Assembly (NCBI GenBank): GCA_031296305.1
Contig: JARLFZ010000030.1
Span: 1 to 39,666 of the forward strand
DNA from: Occallatibacter sp.
GTDB lineage: Bacteria > Acidobacteriota > Terriglobia > Terriglobales > Acidobacteriaceae
Reading direction: 5' to 3'
Length of the DNA: 39,666 nucleotides
In this document: piece by piece, positions 30,501 to 38,591 of the stretch
Layout: each line of letters starts with the position of its first letter
Numbering within the stretch: the first letter of the stretch is position 1
Notes under the pieces: generated by a model
The model's database searches: none
Seen by the model: only the letters and a program-made list of their open reading frames with translations
Told to the model about the DNA's origin: nothing
Made by a program: the position numbers and the translations under genes

Positions 30501-31472
30501 GTGCGATATAGAAAATTGGGCTGCGGCCCGCTTGAAGTTTCGGAGTTGAGTTTCGGCACGTGGCTCACGGTGGCCGGCGGCGTGGCGCGCGAGCAGGCGA
30601 TTCGCTGCATCCACGCGGCGCTCGATCACGGGATTTCGCTTTTCGATACGGCCAATCAGTATGGTGCGGGCGAAGCAGAGCGGGTGCTCGGCGAGGCGCT
30701 CAAGAGTTATCCGCGTGATCGCTACCTGATCGCCACCAAGCTTTATTTCCCCGTGGGAGACGAGCCCGATCGGGGACTCTCTGCCGCGCAGATTGAAAAA
30801 CAACTGCATCGCTCGCTGGAACGGCTCGGCGTGGACGCGATCGATCTCTACCAGTGCCATCGCTACGATCAGGACACTCCCCTTGAGGAGACCATGCTTG
30901 CGCTGGACGGCGCAGTACGCGCTGGCAAGGTGCGCGCCATCGGCTTCAGCGAGTGGAGCGCGGAGCAGATCGACGCTGCAGCGGCGATGGCCGGAGCACA
31001 TGCGCTGGTTCCCTTCTCCGCAAGTCAGCCGCAGTACTCCATGTTGTGGCGCAAGCCTGAGGCCGCCGTTTTTCCCGCGTGCGCACGCGATGGAATCGGC
31101 AACCTGGCATTCTCGCCCCTGGCGCATGGCGTGCTAACGGGTAAATACGCGCCGGGCGAACCGCCTCCGCCGGGAACGCGCGCTGCGAGCGAAGAGATGA
31201 ATCAGTTCATGGAGACGGCCGGCCGGCACTATCGCTCCGATTCTTTGCTCTCCGCTGTCGCGCGGCTGAAGCCCATCGCCGCAGAGTTGGGACTGACCAT
31301 GGTGCAGATGGCGCTGGCGTGGGTGCTGCGACGGAGCGAAGTTGCTTCGGCGATCATCGGCGCGTCTCGTCCCGAGCAGATCGCCGACAATGTGCGTGCT
31401 GTGGGCGTGACGCTGCCTGCAGAGGCGATTGAACGGATCGATCAGGCGCTTGACGGGGTTGTCGTGCGGTAG
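30501..31472 (+). CDS. aldo/keto reductase (potassium-channel beta-subunit-like)
   Basis: A 323-residue NADPH-dependent oxidoreductase of the AKR superfamily, closest in look to the Kv-beta/YghZ group. The catalytic tetrad is visible: Asp and Tyr in SLFDTANQYGAGEAE, Lys in LIATKLYF, His in YQCHRYD. The cofactor region near the end includes SAIIGASRPEQIADN. GTG start at 30501 with GAAGG four bases upstream. It reduces carbonyls; the substrate cannot be told. It sits 83 bases after dnaE on the same strand. Confidence 0.9.
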   Translation: MRYRKLGCGPLEVSELSFGTWLTVAGGVAREQAIRCIHAALDHGISLFDTANQYGAGEAERVLGEALKSYPRDRYLIATKLYFPVGDEPDRGLSAAQIEKQLHRSLERLGVDAIDLYQCHRYDQDTPLEETMLALDGAVRAGKVRAIGFSEWSAEQIDAAAAMAGAHALVPFSASQPQYSMLWRKPEAAVFPACARDGIGNLAFSPLAHGVLTGKYAPGEPPPPGTRAASEEMNQFMETAGRHYRSDSLLSAVARLKPIAAELGLTMVQMALAWVLRRSEVASAIIGASRPEQIADNVRAVGVTLPAEAIERIDQALDGVVVR

Positions 31473-31499
31473 TGGTCTCGTTTTTCGGCACGCACGTGT

Positions 31500-31590
31500 G
31501 CGGGCGTGGACGCCCGCGCGACAGCCGGTCTCCCACCCCAAGAATCAAAGACCGATTCTTGGGGGCCCCGGTCTGGAGACCGGCGCTACA
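31500..31590 (+). repeat. 48-bp double-hairpin repeat, copy 5, interrupted
   Basis: The first hairpin GCGGGCG-TGGA-CGCCCGC and spacer GCGACA are intact. The second is split by a 43-base addition, after which CCGGTC-TGGA-GACCGG still forms. It ends in GCTACA eight bases past the stop of the minus-strand gene at 31599. Confidence 0.9.
31532..31567. mobile_element. 36-bp palindromic insertion in repeat copy 5
   Basis: A separate hairpin, CCCCAAGAATC/GATTCTTGGGG (11 perfect pairs, loop AAAGACC), occupies the interior. It is bounded on both sides by CCGGTCT (31525-31531 and 31568-31574), a 7-bp direct repeat of the host sequence, as expected for a target-site duplication. Confidence 0.6.
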
Positions 31591-31598
31591 TATTGGCC

Positions 31599-31967
31599 TT
31601 AGCAGGCGGCTTTGGGGTTGGGATAGGTGTCGCGGTTGCCGGCGTGGCTCGGGTCGAGGCAGGCGAAGTCCTTTTCGATAGCGACTTCAAGGGAGCCGGA
31701 GCCGTTCGGGACATCGCAATATATGCCGACATCATCGCCGTCGGCCCACGCTTGCGCGACGCTCGTGGGCACAGTCACAGTCACTTCATCGAGCGCGTGA
31801 GATACGGCGACGCATTCCGCAGCCGCTGCGTGCTGAAGCACGTAGCTAAGTCGGACGCCGGGCGCGAAGTGAATGGTTTCCGCAACGCGACCAGAGGCGA
31901 TGAGCCGCTGCACCTCCGACGGGCCCACGCGAAGGCGCAACGAATCTCCTTTGATGCGTAATTTCAT
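31599..31967 (-). CDS. DUF7009 family protein
   Basis: A 122-residue cytoplasmic protein of unknown function. It starts MKLRIKGDSLRLRVGPSEVQRL, and its C-terminus VAIEKDFACLD...YPNP ends in a cysteine, the pattern I know from small DUF7009 proteins, including those of Bacteroidota. The family usually carries the EKDFxCLD motif, which may bind metal or form a disulfide with the final Cys. GAGG eight bases before the ATG supports the start. A GC-rich hairpin lies just upstream in the leader. It is probably monocistronic and convergent with the aldo/keto reductase. Confidence 0.7.
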   Translation of the reverse strand: MKLRIKGDSLRLRVGPSEVQRLIASGRVAETIHFAPGVRLSYVLQHAAAAECVAVSHALDEVTVTVPTSVAQAWADGDDVGIYCDVPNGSGSLEVAIEKDFACLDPSHAGNRDTYPNPKAAC

Positions 31968-31981
31968 CGAACTTGCCTCGC

Positions 31982-32002
31982 GGCGCGGAGCCGGTCCGCG
32001 CC
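31982..32002 (-). promoter_or_regulatory. 8-bp GC hairpin in the DUF7009 leader
   Basis: GGCGCGGA/TCCGCGCC with a five-base loop, ending 14 bases before the ATG and just upstream of the ribosome-binding site. It could affect translation. On the plus strand it is followed by TTTGCTTTC, which is too weak for a clear terminator. Confidence 0.4.
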
Positions 32003-32142
32003 TTTGCTTTCGATGCTACTCAAGAGAGGACGGCCGCAGCAATGCGACAGGCGAAATTCCTATGAGTAGGATCCGATTCCTTTCTTGATTTCGAGAGAAG
32101 CAAGTTGCTTGTGTTGAGTTTCATTCAAGTGATGCGAGTGCG

Positions 32143-33738
32143 CTAGGGAATCCGCCGGAAGCGCAACGCCTGAAAAGGCCGGCCGGTAAGCTTCAGCTTG
32201 GTTTTTCCACCAAACGTGCCGGGCAGCGGGGTGATCTTCATTTCCCAGGGATCGATAAGCTCGGCGGTGAACTTTCCGTCGGGGAGAGGAAAATCGTAAA
32301 AGACGGGCTGGTGATAATCCATATAGTAGAGAATCTCTTCCGGCTGTCTATTGGACTGGTTTACGACGGAGGCATTCAGGTAGTAGGCGACCGGCTGCGC
32401 TTCAAGGCCGGGACGTCGCGTGGGGGAACCGGCTGCCGACTCCTCCACCAGCTTGCGAAGAAAAGCGATGCGCGCGGGGCTGGTTCCGTGCAGAGTGCCG
32501 CCATGCGCCCACCACAAAGTGGGCGTTCCATTCTCGTCGAGCGATGAATCCGGATCGAGCAAGGTCTCGCCATGGGTGACATAGCATCCGGCCATGACGC
32601 CGAGCCAGAAGCGGCGCGCCATCTCCTCACCGGAGAGGTTTCCCCAGCGGCTGTTGAGGTTACCCTCGTACTGGACCTCGTCGAAGCAAATGGGTTTTTG
32701 CCAGGCTGCGAGCCATTCCGGGGCCTGTTCGAATTTTGCAATCTGCAGACTGGCGTGCGTGACCCAGGGATGCCCGTAGTCGTACATGGTGTGGCCGTGG
32801 TGCACGGAGCGAAGGTGGCTCACGGGGTCGTTCTGCTCAACGATATGAAAGAAGCGGTCGAAGTCCTGGGTGGTTTTGGCGCGCATGAAGTCGTACTCAT
32901 TTGCCAGCGACCACCAGATGTTCCGGTAGGCGGACATGCGAGCGAGGACATACCGAAGATAGCGGTCATCGGCTTCCGACGGCATCGTGGCATAGCCCCA
33001 GCGGTCGTAAGGATGAAACAGGATCAGGTCGGCTTCGATGCCCAACGCACGGAGATCGGCGATGCGCTTCTCAATATGTGCGAAAAACGCCGGATTCGGC
33101 TTGGTGAAATCGGAAACGCCAGACGCATTGCGTTCGAAGGGATAATAAGGCGGCTCGTTGTGATTATATTGATAGCTCTTGGGAAAGATGCACATGCGAA
33201 TTTTGTTGAATGGAGCGGAGCGCAGTGTTTCGAGCGTCTGCTGCTGCAGGCTCTCCGATTGATGGACCCACGCGTAACAAGTGGTGCCGAAGGGAAAGAA
33301 GGGGGTGCCATCGGCGTAGGCAAAGTGCTGGCCATTGCTCACTCCCACCGGTCCGTGTGCTCCGACCAGGGGCGCGACACACGAAAATCGTCCCGTTTTG
33401 CCCGAGAGCTCTGACACGGAGCTCTCCGTCACATAGGACCATTCGCCCTGCGCATCCGGCATAAAGCGCACTTTGAAATGACCTTCGCCGTCGTAGAATC
33501 CATTGGTCGCAATGGTGCGATGGCCAAGCGTGAACTTTGCCGAAAGCTGAACCTCGGTAAAGGGGTTCCCTTCGACAGGGCCGGGAAGAGCGATTTCGAA
33601 CACCTCCCATTGCGGAACTGGCGCGTGTTGAATTCCGGAATCAGCCTCGGCGATAGCCTGGGATCCAGGCAGGATAGTCGCTGCCAGCGAACTGGCAGAT
33701 CCGAGCTTCAGCATTTCGCGACGATTTATCAGGCTCAT
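32143..33738 (-). CDS. Tat-exported glycoside hydrolase, DUF5060-DUF4038 (apiosidase-like)
   Basis: A 531-residue exported hydrolase. The N-terminus INRREMLKLGSASSLAATILPGSQAIA is a Tat signal with the twin Arg. An Ig-like DUF5060 domain follows (about 44-120, WEVFEIALPGPVEGNPFTEV). The TIM-barrel DUF4038-like domain has GTPFFPFGTTCYAW, the acid/base candidate Glu281 in SLANEYDF and the nucleophile candidate Glu354 in CFDEVQYEG. The C-terminal beta domain (DGKFTAELIDPWEMKITPLPG) resembles DUF5605. AAGGAG nine bases upstream fixes the start. DUF4038 members include GH140 apiosidases, so release of apiose or another pentose from plant polysaccharide is likely, but substrate is inference. It lies 200 bases after the TonB receptor. 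Confidence 0.8.
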   Translation of the reverse strand: MSLINRREMLKLGSASSLAATILPGSQAIAEADSGIQHAPVPQWEVFEIALPGPVEGNPFTEVQLSAKFTLGHRTIATNGFYDGEGHFKVRFMPDAQGEWSYVTESSVSELSGKTGRFSCVAPLVGAHGPVGVSNGQHFAYADGTPFFPFGTTCYAWVHQSESLQQQTLETLRSAPFNKIRMCIFPKSYQYNHNEPPYYPFERNASGVSDFTKPNPAFFAHIEKRIADLRALGIEADLILFHPYDRWGYATMPSEADDRYLRYVLARMSAYRNIWWSLANEYDFMRAKTTQDFDRFFHIVEQNDPVSHLRSVHHGHTMYDYGHPWVTHASLQIAKFEQAPEWLAAWQKPICFDEVQYEGNLNSRWGNLSGEEMARRFWLGVMAGCYVTHGETLLDPDSSLDENGTPTLWWAHGGTLHGTSPARIAFLRKLVEESAAGSPTRRPGLEAQPVAYYLNASVVNQSNRQPEEILYYMDYHQPVFYDFPLPDGKFTAELIDPWEMKITPLPGTFGGKTKLKLTGRPFQALRFRRIP

Positions 33739-33873
33739 TGCGGCAATCTCCTTTTACGTGGATGCCAGACCGTATCGGATCAAGTCCTGAGCATCTCCAA
33801 GCATCAAGTATCCGGGAAAGAACTATGATTCATTTCCACTTCTTTGCATGAACGGTGAATGCACACGATATTA

Positions 33874-33914
33874 GCCTCCAGAGACGAATGGAGGCCACCT
33901 GGCCTCCATTCGTC
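33874..33914 (-). terminator. 14-bp perfect hairpin with an alternative pairing arm
   Basis: GACGAATGGAGGCC/GGCCTCCATTCGTC around a four-base loop (33883-33914), 24 bases after the TonB-receptor stop. GCCTCCA at 33874-33880 can instead pair with TGGAGGC at 33889-33895, giving a competing hairpin. No T-tract follows, so it is either a Rho-type or processed 3' end, or a leader element of the hydrolase gene. Confidence 0.5.
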
Positions 33915-33938
33915 CAAGCGATTTGGCCGGACATGCGA

Positions 33939-36900
33939 TCAGAACAAAAGCTTGAGAGAGAGTTGCGCGATGCGAGGTGAGATGTCGGAGGTAATGCGAC
34001 CGAAGCTGGCCGAGGATTGCGTCAGATTGGGGTCGCCGAGGTTGGTGTGGTTGAGGAGATTGAAGTACTCTGCGCGGAATTCAAGGTTGGTGCCCTCACG
34101 GCCAAGTCCGAAGTCGCGCTTGAGGCTGCCGTCCCAGTCAACGTAGCGCGGGCCGACGAGCGAGTCCTTCTTGAGATTGCCGAAGGTGTCGTTGGCGGGG
34201 CGGGCGAAAGCTGTGGGATCGAGGTAGTTGGTGCATGTGGTCGTGGCCGCGGTGCCATAGGTACAGGCCGAGCCGCCGTGGCCGCCGGCGATGCGGTTGG
34301 GCACGTCGATGCCGGTGCCAAAGCCGACAAGCGAGGTGTCCGCGCCGACGATGATGTTGAGCGGATCGCCGCTATGGACCGCGAAGATGCCGGTGGTCTG
34401 CCAGCCGTTCACGATCTGGCGCACGATAAAATCGCTGCCCTTGATCGCCGGGAAATCCCACACGTAAGAAAAAGTAATGTTGTTGCGATGGTCGAAGACC
34501 GAGGGACCGGTGTCGAGACGTTTGAAGTTAGACACGTAGCTGGGAAGCACGAACGACTGGCCGGTGCCGGCGCTGGTGACGGCCGTGTCCCAGGGAATGT
34601 TGTCGATGCTCTTGGACCAGGTGTAGTTGAGAGTGCCGCTGAGGCCGTACCGCGCGCGCTCGCGGAGAGACACCTGCAGAGCATTGTAGTTGGAATTGCC
34701 GCCCATGTTCGACTCGGGGATGTTGGAGTAACCCTGATATGGACGGCGGGCGTTTTCGTTGCCGGCGGTATCAGTGCTGCCAGTCTGGACGGCAGGGTTG
34801 AGTTCGGGGCAGTCAAAGAGATGGCTGCCGTGCGAGGCCACGTAGGCAAAGCGCGAACTCATACTGGTGGTTATTTGCTGCTCGAACACCAGGTTCCAGT
34901 TGTACATGACGGGCACCTGGAAGTTGCCAGAGGGATCGAATGTGATGACTGAGAACGGTGACGTGAAGGTGACGTTGGAGGGCAAGGGCGTAGGCACCGG
35001 AAAGGGATTGGCGGTCTTGCCGTAGGGGCTGCTGAAGGTGGCCGTGGGGTCGGAGGCGGTGGGGTTCGAGATCGAGTAGGATTCGACGAAAGGCAAGCTG
35101 CCAATCCAGCCGTTGTTGAAGAGGTCGTTCATGCGGGTGTCGTAGAACATGCCCGCGCCGCCGCGGACGCTGGTTTTGCCGTTGCCGAAGAGGTCATAGG
35201 CGAAGCCGATGCGCGGCATGAAGTTCTTGTAAGTGTTGCGCACGCCGTTGGCAGGCATTCCTGTGTCGCCGGGAAAACGCAGGCCGATGGGCGCGTTTGG
35301 ATACATGGTCGAGTGTGTGGCGGACGCGTAGTAAGTGGGGTTGAACTGGCCCATGCGGCCGTCAGCGGATTGCGGAATGAAGGGTTCCCAGCGCAGGCCG
35401 TAATCGAACGTGAGCTGGTGATTCACCTTCCAACTGTCTTGTGCGTAGGCGCCGATGAATTTTCCGGTGTTGTTCTGGAAGCTTCCCGAGGCCTGGCTGA
35501 ATGAGCTGAGATATCCGAGGAAGAAGCTGGCCATGGCGTTGTTGGTGGTGGTGGAGGTGAAGGAGAAGCTCCCGGGCTGGCCGTTGGTGTTGATGACTTC
35601 GAGATGGCTCAATTCGCCGTGGAAGCCGAAAGCGATATTGTGCGTGCCGCGGATCCAGTGGAGATCTTCAGCAACTGTGGTGTTGGAGCGCTTAAAGGTC
35701 GCGTGCGGATTCTGACCGAAGGAAAAGTTGCCGGTTACGCCGACCGATTGAAACGATGGGAAGGCCGGCTGCCAGATGTTGACACCCAACGTTCCCACGT
35801 CGATGCCGCCGGGCAGCGGGCCGCGGATGGAGCTTTCGCGCTGATAGCTGACGATGAAACTATTTAGCAGGCGATCGTTGAAGGTGTGTGTCTCAGAAGC
35901 CATCGCATTCATATAGAGAATGTCGGACTGATCCTGATAGGTGAGGTAGTTCTTGGGATCGAGAACACCGTTGAGGTGGAACTTGTCGAGGAAGTAGCGC
36001 GTGGAGATGCGATCTTTGGAGTGGATGTCCTGATCGTAGCGGCCGATGAACTCGTTGTAATTTTGCGAATTGGGCTGAAGGTAGGAGAAGGGCGTACCGC
36101 TGGACGAGGCCACCGGGATGTAGTTGAGGAGAGCCAGGGAGGCCTTGTCGAAGCGCGTGGTGGGAATGGTAGCCACGTAGTTGTTGCCGCTTACGTTGGT
36201 GTAGGGGAAGCAGGCTTTCGGACTGGACGCTGGATCGACGATGCAGTTGGCAGTGGTGACGGTTCCGGTAGCGGTGAAGGGGAATTGACCGGCTTGGTTG
36301 CCCGTGGAAGGCAGCGAGGCATCACTCGAAGTGGTCGCCGACGTATCGCGCCAGCGGCTGCTCTGAAAGCCGCCAAAAAAGAAGCCCTTGTTGGCCTTCC
36401 AAAGATGTGGAATCTCGAGCGGGCCGCCGAAGGTGCCGCCGAACTGGTTGCGCTTGAGGGGATCGGTGTAAGGCGTGAGCACGCCGTTCTGGACCACGGT
36501 CGAGAAGTGGTCATGAGCGTTGAAGACGCGGTTGCGGAGATATTCGAAAAGATCGCCGTGATATTTGTCGGTGCCGGACTTGGTGATGATGTTGACCACG
36601 CCGCCCGCGTTCTGGCCGTACTCGGCCTGGTAGTTGCTGGTCTGCACGCTGAACTCCTGCAGCGCGTCTGGGAAGGGGAACGGCGCGTTGACGTTGGTGT
36701 ATTCGTCAACGTTGTTGCCGCCGTCGAGAAGGAAGTTGGTCTGGTTGGTGCGCGCGCCGTTGGAGGTGATAAGGATGTCGACGGGGAAGGTCTTGGTATT
36801 GCCCTGGTCGATGGAGGCGATGTTGGGCGCGACGTTGATGCCGGGCGTGAGCGTAGTGAGCTGGGCGGCATTGCGCCCGTTCAGCGGCAATTGATTTACG

Positions 36901-37355
36901 CGGGCGGTGTCGACCACCTGCGAAATCGTGCCGGTGGTGGTGTCCACCTGCGGCGCTTCAGTTGTCACAGTGACAGTACTGGTGGCGACGCCGACCCTGA
37001 GCGTGGCGTTGACGGTGAGCGCCTGATCGGCTTGAAGAGTCGCCCCGCTTTGCGTGTAAGCGGCGAAGCCCGGAGAGGAGATCGTGACGTCATACCTGGT
37101 CGGCGGCAGAGCCGGAAAGACGTAACCGCCGGAAGAATTTGTCACCGTTTCCGTGACCACGCCGGTTGCCGATTGCGTAGCTGTAACTTTGGCGCCGGCT
37201 ACGGCCGCTCCACTGGAATCGACGACAGTGCCCACGATGCTGCCCAGGCCTTGTGCACGTGCAGTTGGTGTAACGTCAATGGCAAGAAGCAGCAACGCAA
37301 CCGGTAGAAGCAACGCCGCCAATGAATGCAGTCGAGACACTCCTATGCTTGTCAT
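33939..37355 (-). CDS. Oar-type TonB-dependent outer-membrane receptor
   Basis: A 1,138-residue receptor. The signal peptide ends TARAQG near 35. A carboxypeptidase-regulatory-like domain follows (GSIVGTVVDSSGAAVAGAKVTATQ to about 120), then a plug region (QLPLNGRNAAQLTTLTPG; FLLDGGNNVDEYTNVNAPFPFPDALQEF; YGQNAGGVVNIITKSGT). The remaining 850 or so residues form the beta-barrel, ending with the outer-membrane signature LSLKLLF (terminal Phe). Such receptors are abundant in Acidobacteriota and take up large or plant-derived oligosaccharides. The substrate is unknown. It is divergent from the transketolase genes and upstream of the hydrolase, so all are probably used together. The ATG at 37355 lies eight bases below its -10 element, suggesting a leaderless mRNA. 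Confidence 0.92.
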   Translation of the reverse strand: MTSIGVSRLHSLAALLLPVALLLLAIDVTPTARAQGLGSIVGTVVDSSGAAVAGAKVTATQSATGVVTETVTNSSGGYVFPALPPTRYDVTISSPGFAAYTQSGATLQADQALTVNATLRVGVATSTVTVTTEAPQVDTTTGTISQVVDTARVNQLPLNGRNAAQLTTLTPGINVAPNIASIDQGNTKTFPVDILITSNGARTNQTNFLLDGGNNVDEYTNVNAPFPFPDALQEFSVQTSNYQAEYGQNAGGVVNIITKSGTDKYHGDLFEYLRNRVFNAHDHFSTVVQNGVLTPYTDPLKRNQFGGTFGGPLEIPHLWKANKGFFFGGFQSSRWRDTSATTSSDASLPSTGNQAGQFPFTATGTVTTANCIVDPASSPKACFPYTNVSGNNYVATIPTTRFDKASLALLNYIPVASSSGTPFSYLQPNSQNYNEFIGRYDQDIHSKDRISTRYFLDKFHLNGVLDPKNYLTYQDQSDILYMNAMASETHTFNDRLLNSFIVSYQRESSIRGPLPGGIDVGTLGVNIWQPAFPSFQSVGVTGNFSFGQNPHATFKRSNTTVAEDLHWIRGTHNIAFGFHGELSHLEVINTNGQPGSFSFTSTTTNNAMASFFLGYLSSFSQASGSFQNNTGKFIGAYAQDSWKVNHQLTFDYGLRWEPFIPQSADGRMGQFNPTYYASATHSTMYPNAPIGLRFPGDTGMPANGVRNTYKNFMPRIGFAYDLFGNGKTSVRGGAGMFYDTRMNDLFNNGWIGSLPFVESYSISNPTASDPTATFSSPYGKTANPFPVPTPLPSNVTFTSPFSVITFDPSGNFQVPVMYNWNLVFEQQITTSMSSRFAYVASHGSHLFDCPELNPAVQTGSTDTAGNENARRPYQGYSNIPESNMGGNSNYNALQVSLRERARYGLSGTLNYTWSKSIDNIPWDTAVTSAGTGQSFVLPSYVSNFKRLDTGPSVFDHRNNITFSYVWDFPAIKGSDFIVRQIVNGWQTTGIFAVHSGDPLNIIVGADTSLVGFGTGIDVPNRIAGGHGGSACTYGTAATTTCTNYLDPTAFARPANDTFGNLKKDSLVGPRYVDWDGSLKRDFGLGREGTNLEFRAEYFNLLNHTNLGDPNLTQSSASFGRITSDISPRIAQLSLKLLF

Positions 37356-37363
37356 GGGGAGGA

Positions 37364-37393
37364 ATTCTAGGTCTGCCCTTGATGAGCTGTCAA
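37364..37393 (-). promoter_or_regulatory. promoter of the TonB-dependent receptor
   Basis: TTGACA (37388-37393, minus strand), an 18-base spacer and TAGAAT (37364-37369, 5 of 6). Eight bases remain before the ATG, so the mRNA should have almost no leader. A perfect 10-bp palindrome CATAATTATG lies just upstream (37411-37420) and may bind a regulator. Confidence 0.65.
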
Positions 37394-37628
37394 GTATATT
37401 TGTAGATGTGCATAATTATGATACCGCGAAACGCCTAAGGCAAATGGGATCAACAACGGCATGCCCACGTTTTGCCAGCGACTCATCTGCATATCTATGC
37501 ACGCGCGAACAATACAGGGCTCATACTCGTTCCCGTTACGAGAGTGGGGCGCGAGTGCTATCGGGTAACTACGCAAGGCCATGGTTGCCGCAAGGATTAG
37601 CATATTTATGCGGTACCCGTGCATTATG

Positions 37629-37657
37629 TTGTCATACGCCAACCGATTCGATACAAT
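37629..37657 (+). promoter_or_regulatory. promoter of the split transketolase operon
   Basis: TTGTCA (37629-37634), a 17-base spacer and TACAAT (37652-37657), each 5 of 6 matches. The predicted start is near 37664, giving a leader of about 60 bases. The other 230 or so bases of the 369-base divergent region hold a CTCGT/ACGAG inverted repeat but no other clear signal. Confidence 0.55.
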
Positions 37658-37724
37658 TCCGGTTCGGGCAGAATTGCGGAGATTCTCTATTGAATAGAAC
37701 AGGCCGCGGTAAGGATCGATCATC

Positions 37725-38591
37725 GTGAAAGAGATGGCATTCAAAGACCTGACCCGTCCGGTCGACCGCTCTCAGTGGCTCAAGCGTCAAGCGAATTGGA
37801 TCAGATTGAGCGCCATGACCATGACGAACCATGCGCAGCTCGGGCACACGGGAGGCGATCTTTCCTGTGCGGACATTCTCTCCGTCCTTTATCTGGGCGG
37901 AATCCTGCGCGTTGATCCATCGCAACCGCTCTGGCCGCAGAGGGATCGCTTCATTCTTTCCAAGGGGCATTGTGCCGGAGCCTTCTATTCCACGCTCGCT
38001 GCCAAGGGTTTCTTCCCTGTCGAACAATTGAAGACATTCATGGATCCGCTTTCGATGCTCAATGGCCACCCGGATCGAAAAGCGTTGCCGGGAGTGGAAG
38101 CCAATACGGGTCCGCTTGGACATGGCCTTCCGATTGCAGTCGGTGCTGCGTTAGGCGCCAGAATGCGGCATGAATCGTGGCGGGTATTTGTGCTTACCGG
38201 CGATGGAGAACTCCAGGAGGGATCAAACTGGGAGGCCGCGATGACAGCGCAACACTACGGCCTCGACAACCTGATCGTCATCGTCGATCGCAATCGGCTT
38301 CAGCAGGGAGACTTCACTGAGAATACTTTGCGCATGGAACCTCTGGCGGACCGGTGGCGCGCCTTCGGCTTCTCAGTCGCGGAGGTGGATGGTCACGATC
38401 CGGAGGCGCTTCTCAATCGCTTCAGTGCGCTACCGATAGCATCGGGGAAACCCACCTGTCTCATTGCCCATACGATAAAAGGCAAGGGCTTTTCATTCGC
38501 TGAAAACAAGCCCGCATGGCACCACGGCGTTCCTACGCGCGAACAGTTGGTTGAGGCAGGCCGGGAACTGGGTGTGGAGGTAAACTGGTGA
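37725..38591 (+). CDS. transketolase, N-terminal subunit
   Basis: A 288-residue thiamine-diphosphate-binding half of a split transketolase. HAQLGHTGGDLSCADILSVLY, LSKGHCAGAFYSTLA and NTGPLGHGLPIAVGAALGARM are typical of the family. The GDGELQEGSNWEAAMTAQHYGLDNLIVIVDRN stretch (described by its order GDG, then N about 30 residues on) is the metal/diphosphate site. GTG at 37725 is chosen: AAGGA is nine bases upstream, whereas the ATG at 37734 has no spacing from its AAAGAG. It works as a heterotetramer with the next gene to move two-carbon units. In a sugar locus like this one it probably acts on a special phosphosugar, such as apulose-4-phosphate, rather than the housekeeping pathway. Confidence 0.93.
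   Translation: MKEMAFKDLTRPVDRSQWLKRQANWIRLSAMTMTNHAQLGHTGGDLSCADILSVLYLGGILRVDPSQPLWPQRDRFILSKGHCAGAFYSTLAAKGFFPVEQLKTFMDPLSMLNGHPDRKALPGVEANTGPLGHGLPIAVGAALGARMRHESWRVFVLTGDGELQEGSNWEAAMTAQHYGLDNLIVIVDRNRLQQGDFTENTLRMEPLADRWRAFGFSVAEVDGHDPEALLNRFSALPIASGKPTCLIAHTIKGKGFSFAENKPAWHHGVPTREQLVEAGRELGVEVNW

Noticed and set aside
821-31590. The 48-bp repeats as a CRISPR array
   Set aside because: Copies are thousands of bases apart, there are no spacers and no cas genes; they are dispersed palindromes.
33739-33880. Separate promoter for the DUF4038 hydrolase gene
   Set aside because: Several TTGAT-like and GATACT-like words occur, but no pair has acceptable spacing and match.
35886-37307. 473-codon plus-strand frame opposite the TonB receptor
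   Set aside because: Shadow of a well-supported receptor; the Val/Gly/Glu-rich product has no domain.
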